DNA of 7,874 nucleotides. Origin: an uncultured Rhizobiaceae group bacterium (GTDB lineage Bacteria; Pseudomonadota; Alphaproteobacteria; Rhizobiales; Rhizobiaceae). This document shows, piece after piece, positions 1 to 6,771 of this stretch. The first letter of the stretch is position 1; every line of letters begins with the position of its first letter. Position numbers and translations under genes: made by a program. Under the pieces are notes generated by a model. That model saw only the letters and a list, made by a program, of their open reading frames with translations, was not told where the DNA came from and ran no database searches. Where the stretch lies: NCBI GenBank assembly GCA_937944075.1, contig CALDZZ010000198.1, positions 1-7,874 of the forward strand, read 5' to 3'.

Positions 1-540
1 AAAGACAATCTTGAGAAGACCGGTATTTAACCCTATTGAGCGGGCATGGTTTTCATCAAAGAACGTGACCATAAAGTCCCTCCATTTGAGCAATAATATT
101 GCAAGAGAAACTGCACTGATGATGACCAGCTGAAGAGTATCTTCCGGTGTGATTGCAAGGATGTTGCCAAGGGTAATTGTCTGAATGTTAACGGAGGTGG
201 GAGACAGGGACACCATGAACAATCCAAGTCCGAAAAAGGAAGTAAAGATAAGCCCAATGATGGCATCTTCCTTTAGTCCTGTGCGCTGGTTTAAAAAAAG
301 CATGGTTGCTGCTGCCAGTCCGCCAGAGAAAAAAGCCCCAAGTGCAAACGGCAAACCCAGCATGTAGGCGCCTGCCACACCAGGCACAATTGAATGGCTT
401 AATGCATCTCCGATGAGTGACCAGCCTTTCAGCATGAGATAGACCGATAGAAAGGCGCAGACTGCACCCACAAGGGCGCTTACCCACATGGCGTTGATCA
501 TATAATTGTAACCAAAGGGCTGGAGCAGGGTTTCCATCAT
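1..540 (-). CDS. sitC: Manganese/iron ABC transporter permease (SitC/MntB-like), 3'-truncated by the window edge
   Basis: Integral membrane permease of a cluster 9 (metal-type) ABC importer, which moves Mn(II) or Fe(II) from the periplasmic receptor into the cytoplasm. The first 180 codons are visible and the frame is still open at position 1. The N-terminus reads [20 protein letters not shown]. It is followed by hydrophobic helices at about residues 15–40, 55–82, 92–112 and 135–152. The segment with [19 protein letters not shown] (about 36–54) is the highly conserved cytoplasmic motif of this permease family. The start is the first of two tandem ATG codons and overlaps the stop of the ATPase gene by 4 nt (ATGA). 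AAGGAAG lies 7 nt upstream of the start. Overlap and order indicate co-transcription with the two genes upstream. I infer manganese rather than zinc from the receptor's ligand set; the permease alone does not decide this. Confidence 0.93.
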   Translation of the reverse strand, partial: MMETLLQPFGYNYMINAMWVSALVGAVCAFLSVYLMLKGWSLIGDALSHSIVPGVAGAYMLGLPFALGAFFSGGLAAATMLFLNQRTGLKEDAIIGLIFTSFFGLGLFMVSLSPTSVNIQTITLGNILAITPEDTLQLVIISAVSLAILLLKWRDFMVTFFDENHARSIGLNTGLLKIVF

Positions 541-1385
541 TCCTGCTCTTCCTTGTTATCGTAGATCACAAACGGACGTTCATCATCTGTAATGACGGTT
601 ACCTGGCGGGTGTCTTCATCATCATGAAGGTCTGTGCCACCAAGTACAAAGTGGCGCAAGACGCCGCCGAAGGTTTTTTCAAGGTTTTCCTGAGTGAAGA
701 TGTTTGCCGTCAAACCATAATCCAGAATGGTTTTCTTGATTAGAATTGTGCGGTCACAAAACTCTGGCACACTGCCAAGGTTATGGGTTGAAACAAGCAT
801 GACATGCCCGTCTGCGCGCATTTGCTGAAGAAGTCTGATGATGGCTTCTTCGGTTTTTACATCGACTCCGGTGAAGGGTTCATCCAGCAAAATGACCTTG
901 CTCTCCTGCGCAAGGGCGCGTGCCAGAAAGACCCGTTTTTTCTGGCCACCGGAAAGTTCTCCGATTTGTCTGCCTCGAAACTCGGTCATGTCCACCCGGG
1001 AAAGTGCTCTTGTAACAGCTTCATGATCTTTTTTGCCCGGGATGCGCATGAAGTTCATACGACCATAGCGACCCATCATGACAACATCCTCAACCAGAAC
1101 AGGAAAGCTCCAGTCAACTTCTTCTGCCTGTGGCACATAGGCAATGGTGTTTTGTTTTAGTGCGTCTTCAACAGACGATCCAAAAATTGAAACCTTCCCA
1201 TTTGCCAGTGGCACAAAACCCATGATGGCCTTGAACAAGGTTGATTTGCCAGAGCCGTTCACGCCTACCAGAGCGCATATTGTTCCTGATGGAATTTCAA
1301 AACTGGCATTTGCCAGCCCTGTGTGACCATTGCGATAGGTAACAGTTACATCTTGCACCTGAATGCCTGATGGTTGTGTGCTCAT
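537..1385 (-). CDS. sitB: Manganese/iron ABC transporter ATP-binding protein (SitB-like)
   Basis: Cytoplasmic ATPase, 282 aa, that powers metal import through the SitC-type permease. All nucleotide-binding motifs are intact: Walker [10 protein letters not shown] (41–49), Q-loop in [10 protein letters not shown] (83–92), signature LSGGQKKR (144–151), Walker B VILLDEP (164–170) and the switch histidine in VSTHN (198–202). After the fold a C-terminal tail rich in Asp and Glu (from about 250) contains [10 protein letters not shown] and ends NKEEQE. As I recall, such tails occur in alphaproteobacterial members and are not a fusion. Its ATG overlaps the sitA stop by 4 nt, and its stop overlaps the sitC start by 4 nt, so translation is probably coupled. 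Length and motifs fit a functional full-length protein. A zinc or iron role would look similar at this level. Confidence 0.96.
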   Translation of the reverse strand: MSTQPSGIQVQDVTVTYRNGHTGLANASFEIPSGTICALVGVNGSGKSTLFKAIMGFVPLANGKVSIFGSSVEDALKQNTIAYVPQAEEVDWSFPVLVEDVVMMGRYGRMNFMRIPGKKDHEAVTRALSRVDMTEFRGRQIGELSGGQKKRVFLARALAQESKVILLDEPFTGVDVKTEEAIIRLLQQMRADGHVMLVSTHNLGSVPEFCDRTILIKKTILDYGLTANIFTQENLEKTFGGVLRHFVLGGTDLHDDEDTRQVTVITDDERPFVIYDNKEEQE

Positions 1386-2290
1386 TGCCTTGTCAGCCCT
1401 TCTGCAATGGTTTGGGCGGTTACGCGCAAAAGATCCAGATAGGTTGGTACCTTTCCGTCCGGTTCACTCAATGAATCAACGTAAAGCACGCCGCCATAGT
1501 GTGCGTCTGTTTCACGAGTTATTTGTTTTGCAGGCGCATCGGGCACTGTGCTCTCTGAAAAGACAACCTTGATGTTGTTCTTGCGAACGGCATCAATTAC
1601 CTTGCGCACCTGTTGGGGTGTTCCCTGCTGGTCTGCATTGATGGGCCACAGATACAGTTCCTTCAGTTCAAAATCGCGAGCAAGATAACTAAATGCGCCT
1701 TCACTGGTGACCAGCCAGCGGTCTTCCAGCGGGATGGCCAGAATTTTTTCTTTCAGGGGTTTGATGGCAGCAGTAATTTCTGCCTTGTAGCGTTCTGCAT
1801 TTTCCCTGTAGGTCCCGGCATTTTTGGGGTCGTGTTTTGAAAGGCCGTCGCGGATGTTGTCGACATAAATCAGGGCGGACTCAAGAGACATCCATGCATG
1901 GGGGTTAGGTTTATCTGTATAAGGACCTTCCGTGATGCTCATGGGCTCAACCCCATCGCTCAAGGTTATGCTTGGGACATTATTCAGATTACGGAAAAAT
2001 TGTTCGAACCAGAGTTCAAGGTTCATGCCGTTCCACAAAATCAGGTCTGCATCCTGTGCCTTAAGGATGTCGCGGGGTGTGGGTTGGTAGCCATGAATTT
2101 CTGCACCAGGTTTTGTGATGGATTCCACGATGGCAGCATCACCTGCAACATTGCGAGCCATGTCAGCGATAACTGTAAAAGTAGTAATAACCTTGAATTT
2201 ATCATTCGCGGTGGCCTGGTTAACCTGGAAGGTCAGCAAGGAGGCCAAAAGTGAGGTCAAAATGGCCAGAATAGTCAAGGGACGAGACAT
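1382..2290 (-). CDS. sitA: Periplasmic metal-binding protein of Mn/Fe ABC importer (SitA-like)
   Basis: Cluster A-I solute-binding protein (PsaA/SitA/MntC family) that captures the metal in the periplasm and delivers it to the permease. It is 302 aa from the ATG at 2290, which has AGGAAAA a few bases upstream. An in-frame TTG 10 codons earlier is much less likely because it falls at the promoter -10 box. Residues 1–28 form a signal peptide ending near QATA, and no lipobox cysteine is seen. The four family ligands can be placed at His66 (GAEIHGYQP), His131 (NPHAWMS), Glu197 ([12 protein letters not shown]) and Asp272 (LYVDSLS). Glutamate as third ligand, and no His-rich loop, fit the Mn/Fe subgroup better than ZnuA. 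It is the first gene of the operon. The upstream promoter carries two metalloregulator-like dyads, described separately. Confidence 0.95.
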   Translation of the reverse strand: MSRPLTILAILTSLLASLLTFQVNQATANDKFKVITTFTVIADMARNVAGDAAIVESITKPGAEIHGYQPTPRDILKAQDADLILWNGMNLELWFEQFFRNLNNVPSITLSDGVEPMSITEGPYTDKPNPHAWMSLESALIYVDNIRDGLSKHDPKNAGTYRENAERYKAEITAAIKPLKEKILAIPLEDRWLVTSEGAFSYLARDFELKELYLWPINADQQGTPQQVRKVIDAVRKNNIKVVFSESTVPDAPAKQITRETDAHYGGVLYVDSLSEPDGKVPTYLDLLRVTAQTIAEGLTRQ

Positions 2291-2318
2291 TGATTTTCCT
2301 GTGTTAAAGTCAGTCTGC

Positions 2319-2347
2319 AATTTATTTGAATGATTCTAAACTGTCAA
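2319..2347 (-). promoter_or_regulatory. Promoter of the sitABC operon
   Basis: Read on the minus strand, TTGACA (2347–2342) is a perfect -35 box. A 17 bp spacer follows, and then TAAATT (2324–2319), a 4/6 match to the -10 consensus. Transcription would start near 2312 and leave a leader of about 20 nt before the sitA ATG at 2290. The sequence shows the boxes; start-site use is inferred. Confidence 0.68.
2324..2340. promoter_or_regulatory. 17 bp dyad filling the sit promoter spacer (Irr-box-like)
   Basis: The plus strand reads ATTTGAATGATTCTAAA, an odd-centred dyad with 6 of 8 pairs matching around position 2332. On the minus strand it begins TTTAGAA and continues TCATTC, which resembles the alphaproteobacterial Irr (iron control element) half-sites TTTAGAA/TTCTAAA as I remember them. 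It occupies the space between the -35 and -10 boxes of the sit promoter, so a bound protein would block RNA polymerase. Assignment to Irr is tentative. Confidence 0.38.
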
Positions 2348-2369
2348 TGCAATTGCAACTCATTCGCAA
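2348..2369. promoter_or_regulatory. Fur/Mur-like operator candidate upstream of the sit -35 box
   Basis: Positions 2353–2369 read TTGCAACTCATTCGCAA, an odd-centred 17 bp dyad with 6 of 8 pairs matching and TTGC/GCAA ends. It overlaps a perfect 10 bp palindrome, TGCAATTGCA, at 2348–2357. TGC/GCA-ended dyads of about this size are typical of Fur-family sites in alphaproteobacteria, where Mur (the manganese-sensing Fur homologue) controls sit genes. The site starts directly upstream of the sit -35 box. It also lies between sitA and the divergent glutaredoxin–MauE gene, so it could serve both. Confidence 0.5.
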
Positions 2370-2444
2370 GAAGAAAGAATGCTGGTTGCATGCTCATCTT
2401 GGCGCTATTATCTATTTGTCTATATGTCAGATAAGGACAGAATT

Positions 2445-3170
2445 ATGAAAACAGCAAAGCTCTACCGCATGGACATGCCAGGGCATACTTGCCCTCACGG
2501 GTTGAAGGCAAAAGACCTGTTGCAACGGGAAGGGTTTGAATTCGAAGATCACAGCCTGAAAACGCGCGAAGAAGTGGATGCTTTCAAGGAAAAACACAAT
2601 GTCAAAACCACGCCGCAAGTCTGGATCGGGGATGAGCATATAGGTGGTCATGATGACTTGCGTGCACATCTGGGCAAGGAGGTTTCATCGCAAGACGGTG
2701 AAACCTATCAGCCTGTCATGGTCATTTTTGGCATGGCTTTGCTGATGGCAATTGCAATGAGCTACGCATTTTCCGGTCATTTCATGCCTGTACGAATATT
2801 TGAATGGTTCATTGCTGTGTCTGTCTGTTTCCTGGCTGTTCAAAAGCTTCAGGACATTGATCGCTTTGCAACCATGTTCCTGAATTATGATCTGCTTGCA
2901 AAGCGCTGGTTGCCTTACGCAAAAATCTATCCGTTTGCGGAAGCATTAGCCGGCATTCTCATGCTGTCAGGTGCGCTTGTATGGATTGCCTCGCCGTTGA
3001 TGTTGTTCATAGGCATAATCGGCGCCTATTCAGTTTACAAGGCGGTCTATGTCGAAAAGCGTGCGTTGAAATGCGCTTGTGTTGGCGGGGACAGTCGTGT
3101 TCCGCTGGGGTTTGTCTCACTGACAGAAAACCTGATGATGGTATTCATGGGGTTTTGGATGTTGTTTTAG
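2445..3170 (+). CDS. Glutaredoxin–MauE/DoxX-like membrane fusion protein
   Basis: A 241 aa protein with two parts. Residues 1–77 are a glutaredoxin-like domain with TCPHG (15–19), the cis-proline in KTTPQVW (54–60) and GGHDDL (67–72), a typical GSH-binding region. The site has one cysteine (Cys16) because CPYC is replaced by CPHG. Residues about 90–241 hold four to five membrane helices resembling MauE/DoxX-type redox membrane proteins, with CAC (210–212) before VPLGFVSLTEN (219–229). The ATG at 2445 is preferred because AAGGA ends 7 nt upstream. Earlier in-frame ATGs at 2424 and 2379 lack good ribosome sites, and 2379 lies close to the operators. The likely job is thiol or disulfide handling at the inner membrane; the substrate is not known to me. 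Its stop overlaps that of the convergent cytochrome gene by 4 nt. Confidence 0.85.
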   Translation: MKTAKLYRMDMPGHTCPHGLKAKDLLQREGFEFEDHSLKTREEVDAFKEKHNVKTTPQVWIGDEHIGGHDDLRAHLGKEVSSQDGETYQPVMVIFGMALLMAIAMSYAFSGHFMPVRIFEWFIAVSVCFLAVQKLQDIDRFATMFLNYDLLAKRWLPYAKIYPFAEALAGILMLSGALVWIASPLMLFIGIIGAYSVYKAVYVEKRALKCACVGGDSRVPLGFVSLTENLMMVFMGFWMLF

Positions 3171-3721
3171 GTTTTTACCATTCGGCGGATCAGGTTATCT
3201 TTCCAGACAAACTGGTGCATAAGTGCTGCACTGATGTGAAGAACCACAAGTGCTGTTATGAACAAGCCAAGATAATGATGATATTCCAAAAGCTGGTTTC
3301 CGAGTTCACGGTTTTTTTCTGCTATTCTTGGCAAGGTCAATCCAAAGAAAAACGGAATTTTGGCAACGCCCCAGGCGTTGGTTGCATACCAGCCCAGAAA
3401 GGGTTGAATGATGAAACTTGCATAAAGCAATCGATGTACAACAATTGATGCTGTTTGTTGTAGCCCCTTGTTGCCAGTATGTTTTGGGACCGGGGGTTTG
3501 GAAACAGATGCAATGATGATGCGAACAAAAACCAGTAGCATGAGCAAAAAGCCCGTGGCGCGATGCCAGTCATAATGTTTTCCAACCTTGAAGCCATTGC
3601 CCATCAAAAAGCCAACGATTATGACATAGATCATCATCGCCGCCATAATCCAGTGAATGGCTCTTAGTGAAAAAGAATAACCACGGGGTTCAGACTTTGC
3701 ATCGTTCGACATTTCACTCAT
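3167..3721 (-). CDS. Cytochrome b561 family di-heme membrane protein
   Basis: A 184 aa inner-membrane cytochrome of the bacterial b561 (CybB-like) family, which passes electrons between quinol and other acceptors. Four hydrophobic helices are visible at about 22–41, 54–72, 95–112 and 150–168. Probable heme ligands are His23 (AIHW), His49 or His53 (KHYDWHRATG), His148 or 149 (EYHHYLG) and His162 (VLHISAALMHQF). The 14-residue spacing from His148 to His162 fits the paired ligands of this family. The C-terminus FVWKDNLIRRM is also typical. The first ATG at 3721 has AAAGGGA ending about 5 nt upstream; a second ATG three codons in is possible. A good promoter lies 30–60 nt upstream. The physiological partner cannot be read from the sequence. 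Nearness to the glutaredoxin–MauE gene suggests a shared redox theme. Confidence 0.92.
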   Translation of the reverse strand: MSEMSNDAKSEPRGYSFSLRAIHWIMAAMMIYVIIVGFLMGNGFKVGKHYDWHRATGFLLMLLVFVRIIIASVSKPPVPKHTGNKGLQQTASIVVHRLLYASFIIQPFLGWYATNAWGVAKIPFFFGLTLPRIAEKNRELGNQLLEYHHYLGLFITALVVLHISAALMHQFVWKDNLIRRMVKT

Positions 3722-3754
3722 CTTTATCCCTTTAAAATTGTGCGTGTTTTTAAA

Positions 3755-3782
3755 AGTATAGGTTTTGGCTTTTTACAGTCAA
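3755..3782 (-). promoter_or_regulatory. Promoter of the cytochrome b561 gene
   Basis: On the minus strand TTGACT (3782–3777) is followed by a 16 bp spacer and TATACT (3760–3755). Each box matches the sigma-70 consensus at 5 of 6 positions. The start would fall near 3748, giving a leader of about 27 nt that contains the AAAGGGA ribosome site. Confidence 0.65.
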
Positions 3783-3791
3783 TGCAAACCG

Positions 3792-3811
3792 GCCTCACAT
3801 AATCATGAGGC
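3792..3811. promoter_or_regulatory. Inverted repeat upstream of the cytochrome b561 -35 box
   Basis: GCCTCA (3792–3797) and TGAGGC (3806–3811) form a perfect 6 bp inverted repeat around an 8 nt centre. It starts 9 bp upstream of the cytochrome b561 -35 box and about 130 bp before leuD. Only three T residues follow on the plus strand and none on the minus strand, and no gene ends here, so a terminator is unlikely. A regulator-binding site is the better guess; the regulator is unknown. Confidence 0.35.
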
Positions 3812-3937
3812 TTTAAGTGAAAAGCTTGACACAAAGTCGCTAAATAGTGTTTTTGCTGGTTTAGGAAATTACACAGTGATTGACTTGTCCATTAAATCGG
3901 GCAAGCACCCAACAAGCCTCTCGGGACAGATTTTAAA

Positions 3938-4543
3938 ATGGAAAAATTCACAAAACTCACTGCAGTTGCAGCACCTATGCCAATTATCAATATTGATACG
4001 GACATGATTATTCCAAAGGATTATCTCAAGACGATCAAGCGCACCGGTTTGGGCGAAGGCCTGTTTGCAGAAATGCGTTATCATGAAGATGGGTCTGATA
4101 ATGCGGATTTTGTTTTGAACAAGCCTGCCTATGAAAAAGCACAAATTCTGGTTGCCGGTGATAATTTTGGTTGTGGTTCGTCTCGTGAACACGCGCCCTG
4201 GGCCTTGTTGGATTTTGGTATTCGCTGTGTCATTTCAACCAGCTTTGCGGATATTTTTTATAACAACTGTTTCAAGAATGGCATCTTGCCGGTTGTCGTA
4301 TCCCAGGATGAACTAGACAAATTGATGGACGATGCTGAGCGTGGTGCAAACTCAACCGTGACTGTTGATCTTGAAACCCAGACCATTTCAGGCCCTGATG
4401 GTGGCACCATCAAATTTGATATTGATCCTGCACGCAAGGAACGTCTGCTTGAGGGTATTGATGACATTGGTGAAACGCTTGGCAAGGCAGATGATATTAC
4501 TGCGTTTGAAAGCAAGAATGCCGAGAGTCGTCCCTGGGCTTAA
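3938..4543 (+). CDS. leuD: 3-isopropylmalate dehydratase small subunit
   Basis: Small subunit (201 aa, usual length) of the LeuCD isomerase, which converts 2-isopropylmalate to 3-isopropylmalate in leucine synthesis in the cytoplasm. It shows [13 protein letters not shown] (18–30), the substrate-recognition loop [17 protein letters not shown] (74–90) and [16 protein letters not shown] (103–118), all hallmarks of the aconitase swivel domain. The iron–sulfur subunit LeuC is not in the window, so the two subunits are not in one operon here, a common arrangement in alphaproteobacteria. The start fits the family N-terminus. The ribosome site is weak (GGGACAG about 8 nt upstream). The 216 bp before the gene contain a lone TTGACA (3826–3831) without a matching -10 box, and no leucine-rich leader peptide was found. 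The next gene converges on it, leaving 24 bp. Confidence 0.97.
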   Translation: MEKFTKLTAVAAPMPIINIDTDMIIPKDYLKTIKRTGLGEGLFAEMRYHEDGSDNADFVLNKPAYEKAQILVAGDNFGCGSSREHAPWALLDFGIRCVISTSFADIFYNNCFKNGILPVVVSQDELDKLMDDAERGANSTVTVDLETQTISGPDGGTIKFDIDPARKERLLEGIDDIGETLGKADDITAFESKNAESRPWA

Positions 4544-4567
4544 GGATTACACCAAGGGACAGCTGCG

Positions 4568-5602
4568 TTATTCAAGAATTTCGATATAAAGACTTTTCTC
4601 AATTGGTTTACCTTCTCTCAGCAGTTCGGTTGTGAGCTGGTATTTGCCTGATTGTGGTTTGCCGCGTTTTCCGGAATAGGCAGAAAAATTTGCCTTTTGC
4701 TCTTCAATCGGGTCTGTTGTGTTCGTGACAATTAATCCATCAGGCCCTTCAAGTGTGAAGCGGATTTGATCGCCTTTCCTGATGTTGATAAACCATGCCC
4801 AGCCAATGATTGCTGTATCCTCTTTGCCAAGTTTTACAGCGGGTCCGCTTTTGACAAAATCATCATGGCTTGGCACTGCGCCTGTTATGCCTGATAACAT
4901 CAATCTTGTGGTGTTGGCTGTCATGACTTCCAGCGCCTTGGTATCCAAAAGCGAAGTCTCTGGCGTTGGTGGATTATCTCCCATGCATGCCAGTGCGGGT
5001 TTGCGGCCTGTAATTGGATCCAGCCATGTTCCGTTTTTTCTGACTGTCAAATGCACATGCGGGAAAGCTGCAAAGCCCGAATTTCCAACAAAGCCTAGCA
5101 GGTCACCCTTTTTGATTTCCTCTCCCATTGAAACAGATACCGAGCCGTTTTTAAGATGGCAGTATTGGGTTTCGTAACCACCCTCATGGCTTATGACAAC
5201 GCCATTTCCGCATTCCCTGTTTTCAAGCGCCTTCTTGTCCTCGTCGCTCAGTACCAGACGATCTTCTACCCCGTCCCTGAGTGCTTTCACGACGCCTGAA
5301 GCCGAGGCAATGACAGGAACATCTCTCTTGATGTCATCCATCGAGATGATACGGATATCAAGACCCTTGTGGCCATCATAGGTTGCACCTTGACAAAAAC
5401 TGTCTGCCCTTCCTTCTCCAATGATTGCGTCGGGTAAGTTTTGAATGAAACAGTCCTTGTCGATGTTGCAATCAATGGGCAACCCGAGCTTAAACGTCTC
5501 TGCATAGCCAGGTGTTGCCCAAGAGATAAAGCTGAAGAAAAAAGCACCTTTGATAAGACGTTGCAAAAGGCATGTCTTCTGCTGTTGAAAAAACTGTCGC
5601 AT
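4568..5602 (-). CDS. M23 family (LytM-type) metallopeptidase, exported
   Basis: A 344 aa exported zinc endopeptidase or LytM-like protein, probably acting on peptidoglycan cross-bridges in the periplasm. From the ATG at 5602 the first 34 residues form a signal peptide: a basic start, the hydrophobic core GAFFFSFISW, and a cleavage site near PGYA. The LytM core is complete: His78 and Asp82 (DGHKGLDIR), His149 (YCHLKNG), and His182 and His184 (FPHVHLTV). All zinc-binding and catalytic positions are therefore present and it should be active rather than a degenerate regulator. About 130 C-terminal residues (215–344) form an unrecognised beta-rich domain with GWAWFINIRKGDQIRFTLEGP. It contains Cys in the mature part (DCNIDKDCF and others), consistent with periplasmic disulfides. 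The start is uncertain: alternatives at 5638, 5647–5653 or a TTG at 5665 would run up to or into leuB. Confidence 0.85.
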   Translation of the reverse strand: MRQFFQQQKTCLLQRLIKGAFFFSFISWATPGYAETFKLGLPIDCNIDKDCFIQNLPDAIIGEGRADSFCQGATYDGHKGLDIRIISMDDIKRDVPVIASASGVVKALRDGVEDRLVLSDEDKKALENRECGNGVVISHEGGYETQYCHLKNGSVSVSMGEEIKKGDLLGFVGNSGFAAFPHVHLTVRKNGTWLDPITGRKPALACMGDNPPTPETSLLDTKALEVMTANTTRLMLSGITGAVPSHDDFVKSGPAVKLGKEDTAIIGWAWFINIRKGDQIRFTLEGPDGLIVTNTTDPIEEQKANFSAYSGKRGKPQSGKYQLTTELLREGKPIEKSLYIEILE

Positions 5603-5613
5603 GGGGTTATTCA
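5585..5613 (+). promoter_or_regulatory. Possible leuB promoter inside the peptidase 5' region
   Basis: TTGAAA (5585–5590) with a 17 bp spacer to TATTCA (5608–5613) is the best sigma-70-like pair ahead of leuB. The -35 box matches 5/6 and the -10 box only 3/6. leuB cannot be reading through from leuD in a simple operon without crossing about 1.1 kb of antisense gene, so a local promoter is expected. This placement is a weak suggestion. Confidence 0.25.
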
Positions 5614-5651
5614 CAAATGCAAATTGAACAAAACTCATAAAAGGCATCATC

Positions 5652-6764
5652 ATGGCATCGCGCAAAGTGTTTCTCCTTCCGGGAGATGGTATTGGTCCAG
5701 AAGCGACCGCAGAAGTTTCCAAGATTATCAACTGGATGAATGAAACGCTAGGGGCTGGTTTTGAAGTTGAAGGAGGTCTTGTTGGCGGCGCTGCCTATGA
5801 TGCAAACGGACAGGCAATATCGGATGCGGACATGGAAAAGGCCCTTGCAGCAGATGCCGTTCTTTTTGGTGCTGTTGGTGGCCCCAAGTGGGATGATGTT
5901 CCCTATGATGCGCGTCCGGAAGCAGGCCTTCTGCGTCTTCGCAAGGAAATGGAGCTTTTTGCAAACCTTCGCCCGGCTATTTGCTATCCGGCACTGGCTG
6001 ACTCTTCCTCCCTTCGAAAGGATGTGGTTGAAGGACTTGATATTCTGATTGTGCGCGAACTGACAGGCGGTGTTTACTTTGGTGAACCAAAAACCATTAC
6101 AGATCTTGGCAATGGCCAAAAACGCGCTGTTGATACGCAGGTTTATGATACATTTGAAATCGAACGCATCGCAGGCGTGGCATTTGAAATGGCTCGTACG
6201 CGCAGCAATCGTGTTTGTTCCATGGAAAAACGAAACGTCATGAAATCCGGTGTGCTGTGGAATGAAGTGGTTAGCGCAACGCACAAGGAAAAATATGCTG
6301 ATGTTGAACTTGATCACATGCTGGCAGATGCAGGTGGCATGCAGCTTGTGCGTTGGCCCAAGCAGTTTGATGTGATCGTTACCGATAATCTTTTCGGTGA
6401 CATGCTTTCAGACGTTGCTGCCATGTTGACCGGATCACTGGGCATGTTGCCATCTGCATCACTGGGTGCTCCTGATCCTGTAACAGGTGCCCGCAAGGCG
6501 ATGTATGAGCCGGTGCATGGCTCAGCGCCAGACATAGCTGGGCAAGGCATCGCCAACCCGATTGCCATGATCGCCTCCTTTGCCATGATGCTTCGTTATT
6601 CGTTTAACATGATTGAAGAAGCTGACCGTGTTGAAAAAGCCATCGCCAATGTTCTGGATAATGGTCAGCGCACAGGTGATATCTGGTCAGAAGGCACAAC
6701 CAAGATTACAACTTCTGAAATGGGTGATGCCATCCTTTCAGAATTGCAAAGCCTGTCGGCCTGA
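5652..6764 (+). CDS. leuB: 3-isopropylmalate dehydrogenase
   Basis: Cytoplasmic NAD-dependent dehydrogenase (370 aa, normal length) that oxidises and decarboxylates 3-isopropylmalate to 2-ketoisocaproate, the third step specific to leucine synthesis. Motifs in order: [10 protein letters not shown] (8–17), the substrate-binding [13 protein letters not shown] (96–108), [12 protein letters not shown] (135–146), [10 protein letters not shown] (191–200) with the catalytic Lys–Asn region, the metal-binding [10 protein letters not shown] (245–254), and the NAD-binding [18 protein letters not shown] (286–303). The start at 5652 puts the N-terminus [11 protein letters not shown] exactly where the family begins. 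AAAAGG lies about 9 nt upstream. The 5' end faces the peptidase gene on the other strand, only 49 bp away or overlapping depending on the peptidase start. The DUF6314-type gene follows after 7 nt. Confidence 0.98.
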   Translation: MASRKVFLLPGDGIGPEATAEVSKIINWMNETLGAGFEVEGGLVGGAAYDANGQAISDADMEKALAADAVLFGAVGGPKWDDVPYDARPEAGLLRLRKEMELFANLRPAICYPALADSSSLRKDVVEGLDILIVRELTGGVYFGEPKTITDLGNGQKRAVDTQVYDTFEIERIAGVAFEMARTRSNRVCSMEKRNVMKSGVLWNEVVSATHKEKYADVELDHMLADAGGMQLVRWPKQFDVIVTDNLFGDMLSDVAAMLTGSLGMLPSASLGAPDPVTGARKAMYEPVHGSAPDIAGQGIANPIAMIASFAMMLRYSFNMIEEADRVEKAIANVLDNGQRTGDIWSEGTTKITTSEMGDAILSELQSLSA

Positions 6765-6771
6765 AAAGCGC

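Noticed and set aside
1250..1385. Extra or missing domain in the sit ATPase N-terminus
   Set aside because: The N-terminal 40 residues and the acidic tail both look normal for alphaproteobacterial SitB-type proteins.
2291..2320. Earlier TTG start for sitA
   Set aside because: It would begin at the promoter -10 box, lacks a ribosome site and would spoil the signal peptide start; the ATG at 2290 is far better.
3788..3815. Hairpin at 3792–3811 as a rho-independent terminator
   Set aside because: No gene ends next to it on either strand and there is no adequate T-run.
3826..3908. TTGACA (3826–3831) and TTGACT (3880–3885) as leuD promoters
   Set aside because: No acceptable -10 hexamer is found 16–18 bp downstream of either box, so I did not call a promoter.
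3765..4007. Open frame on the plus strand before leuD, as a leader peptide
   Set aside because: It has no ribosome site, no leucine run and no attenuator hairpin, and it overlaps leuD in another frame.
6613..6771. N-terminal extension of the DUF6314-type gene inside leuB
   Set aside because: This stretch is out-of-frame leuB coding sequence; the ATG at 6772 matches where the recognisable domain begins.
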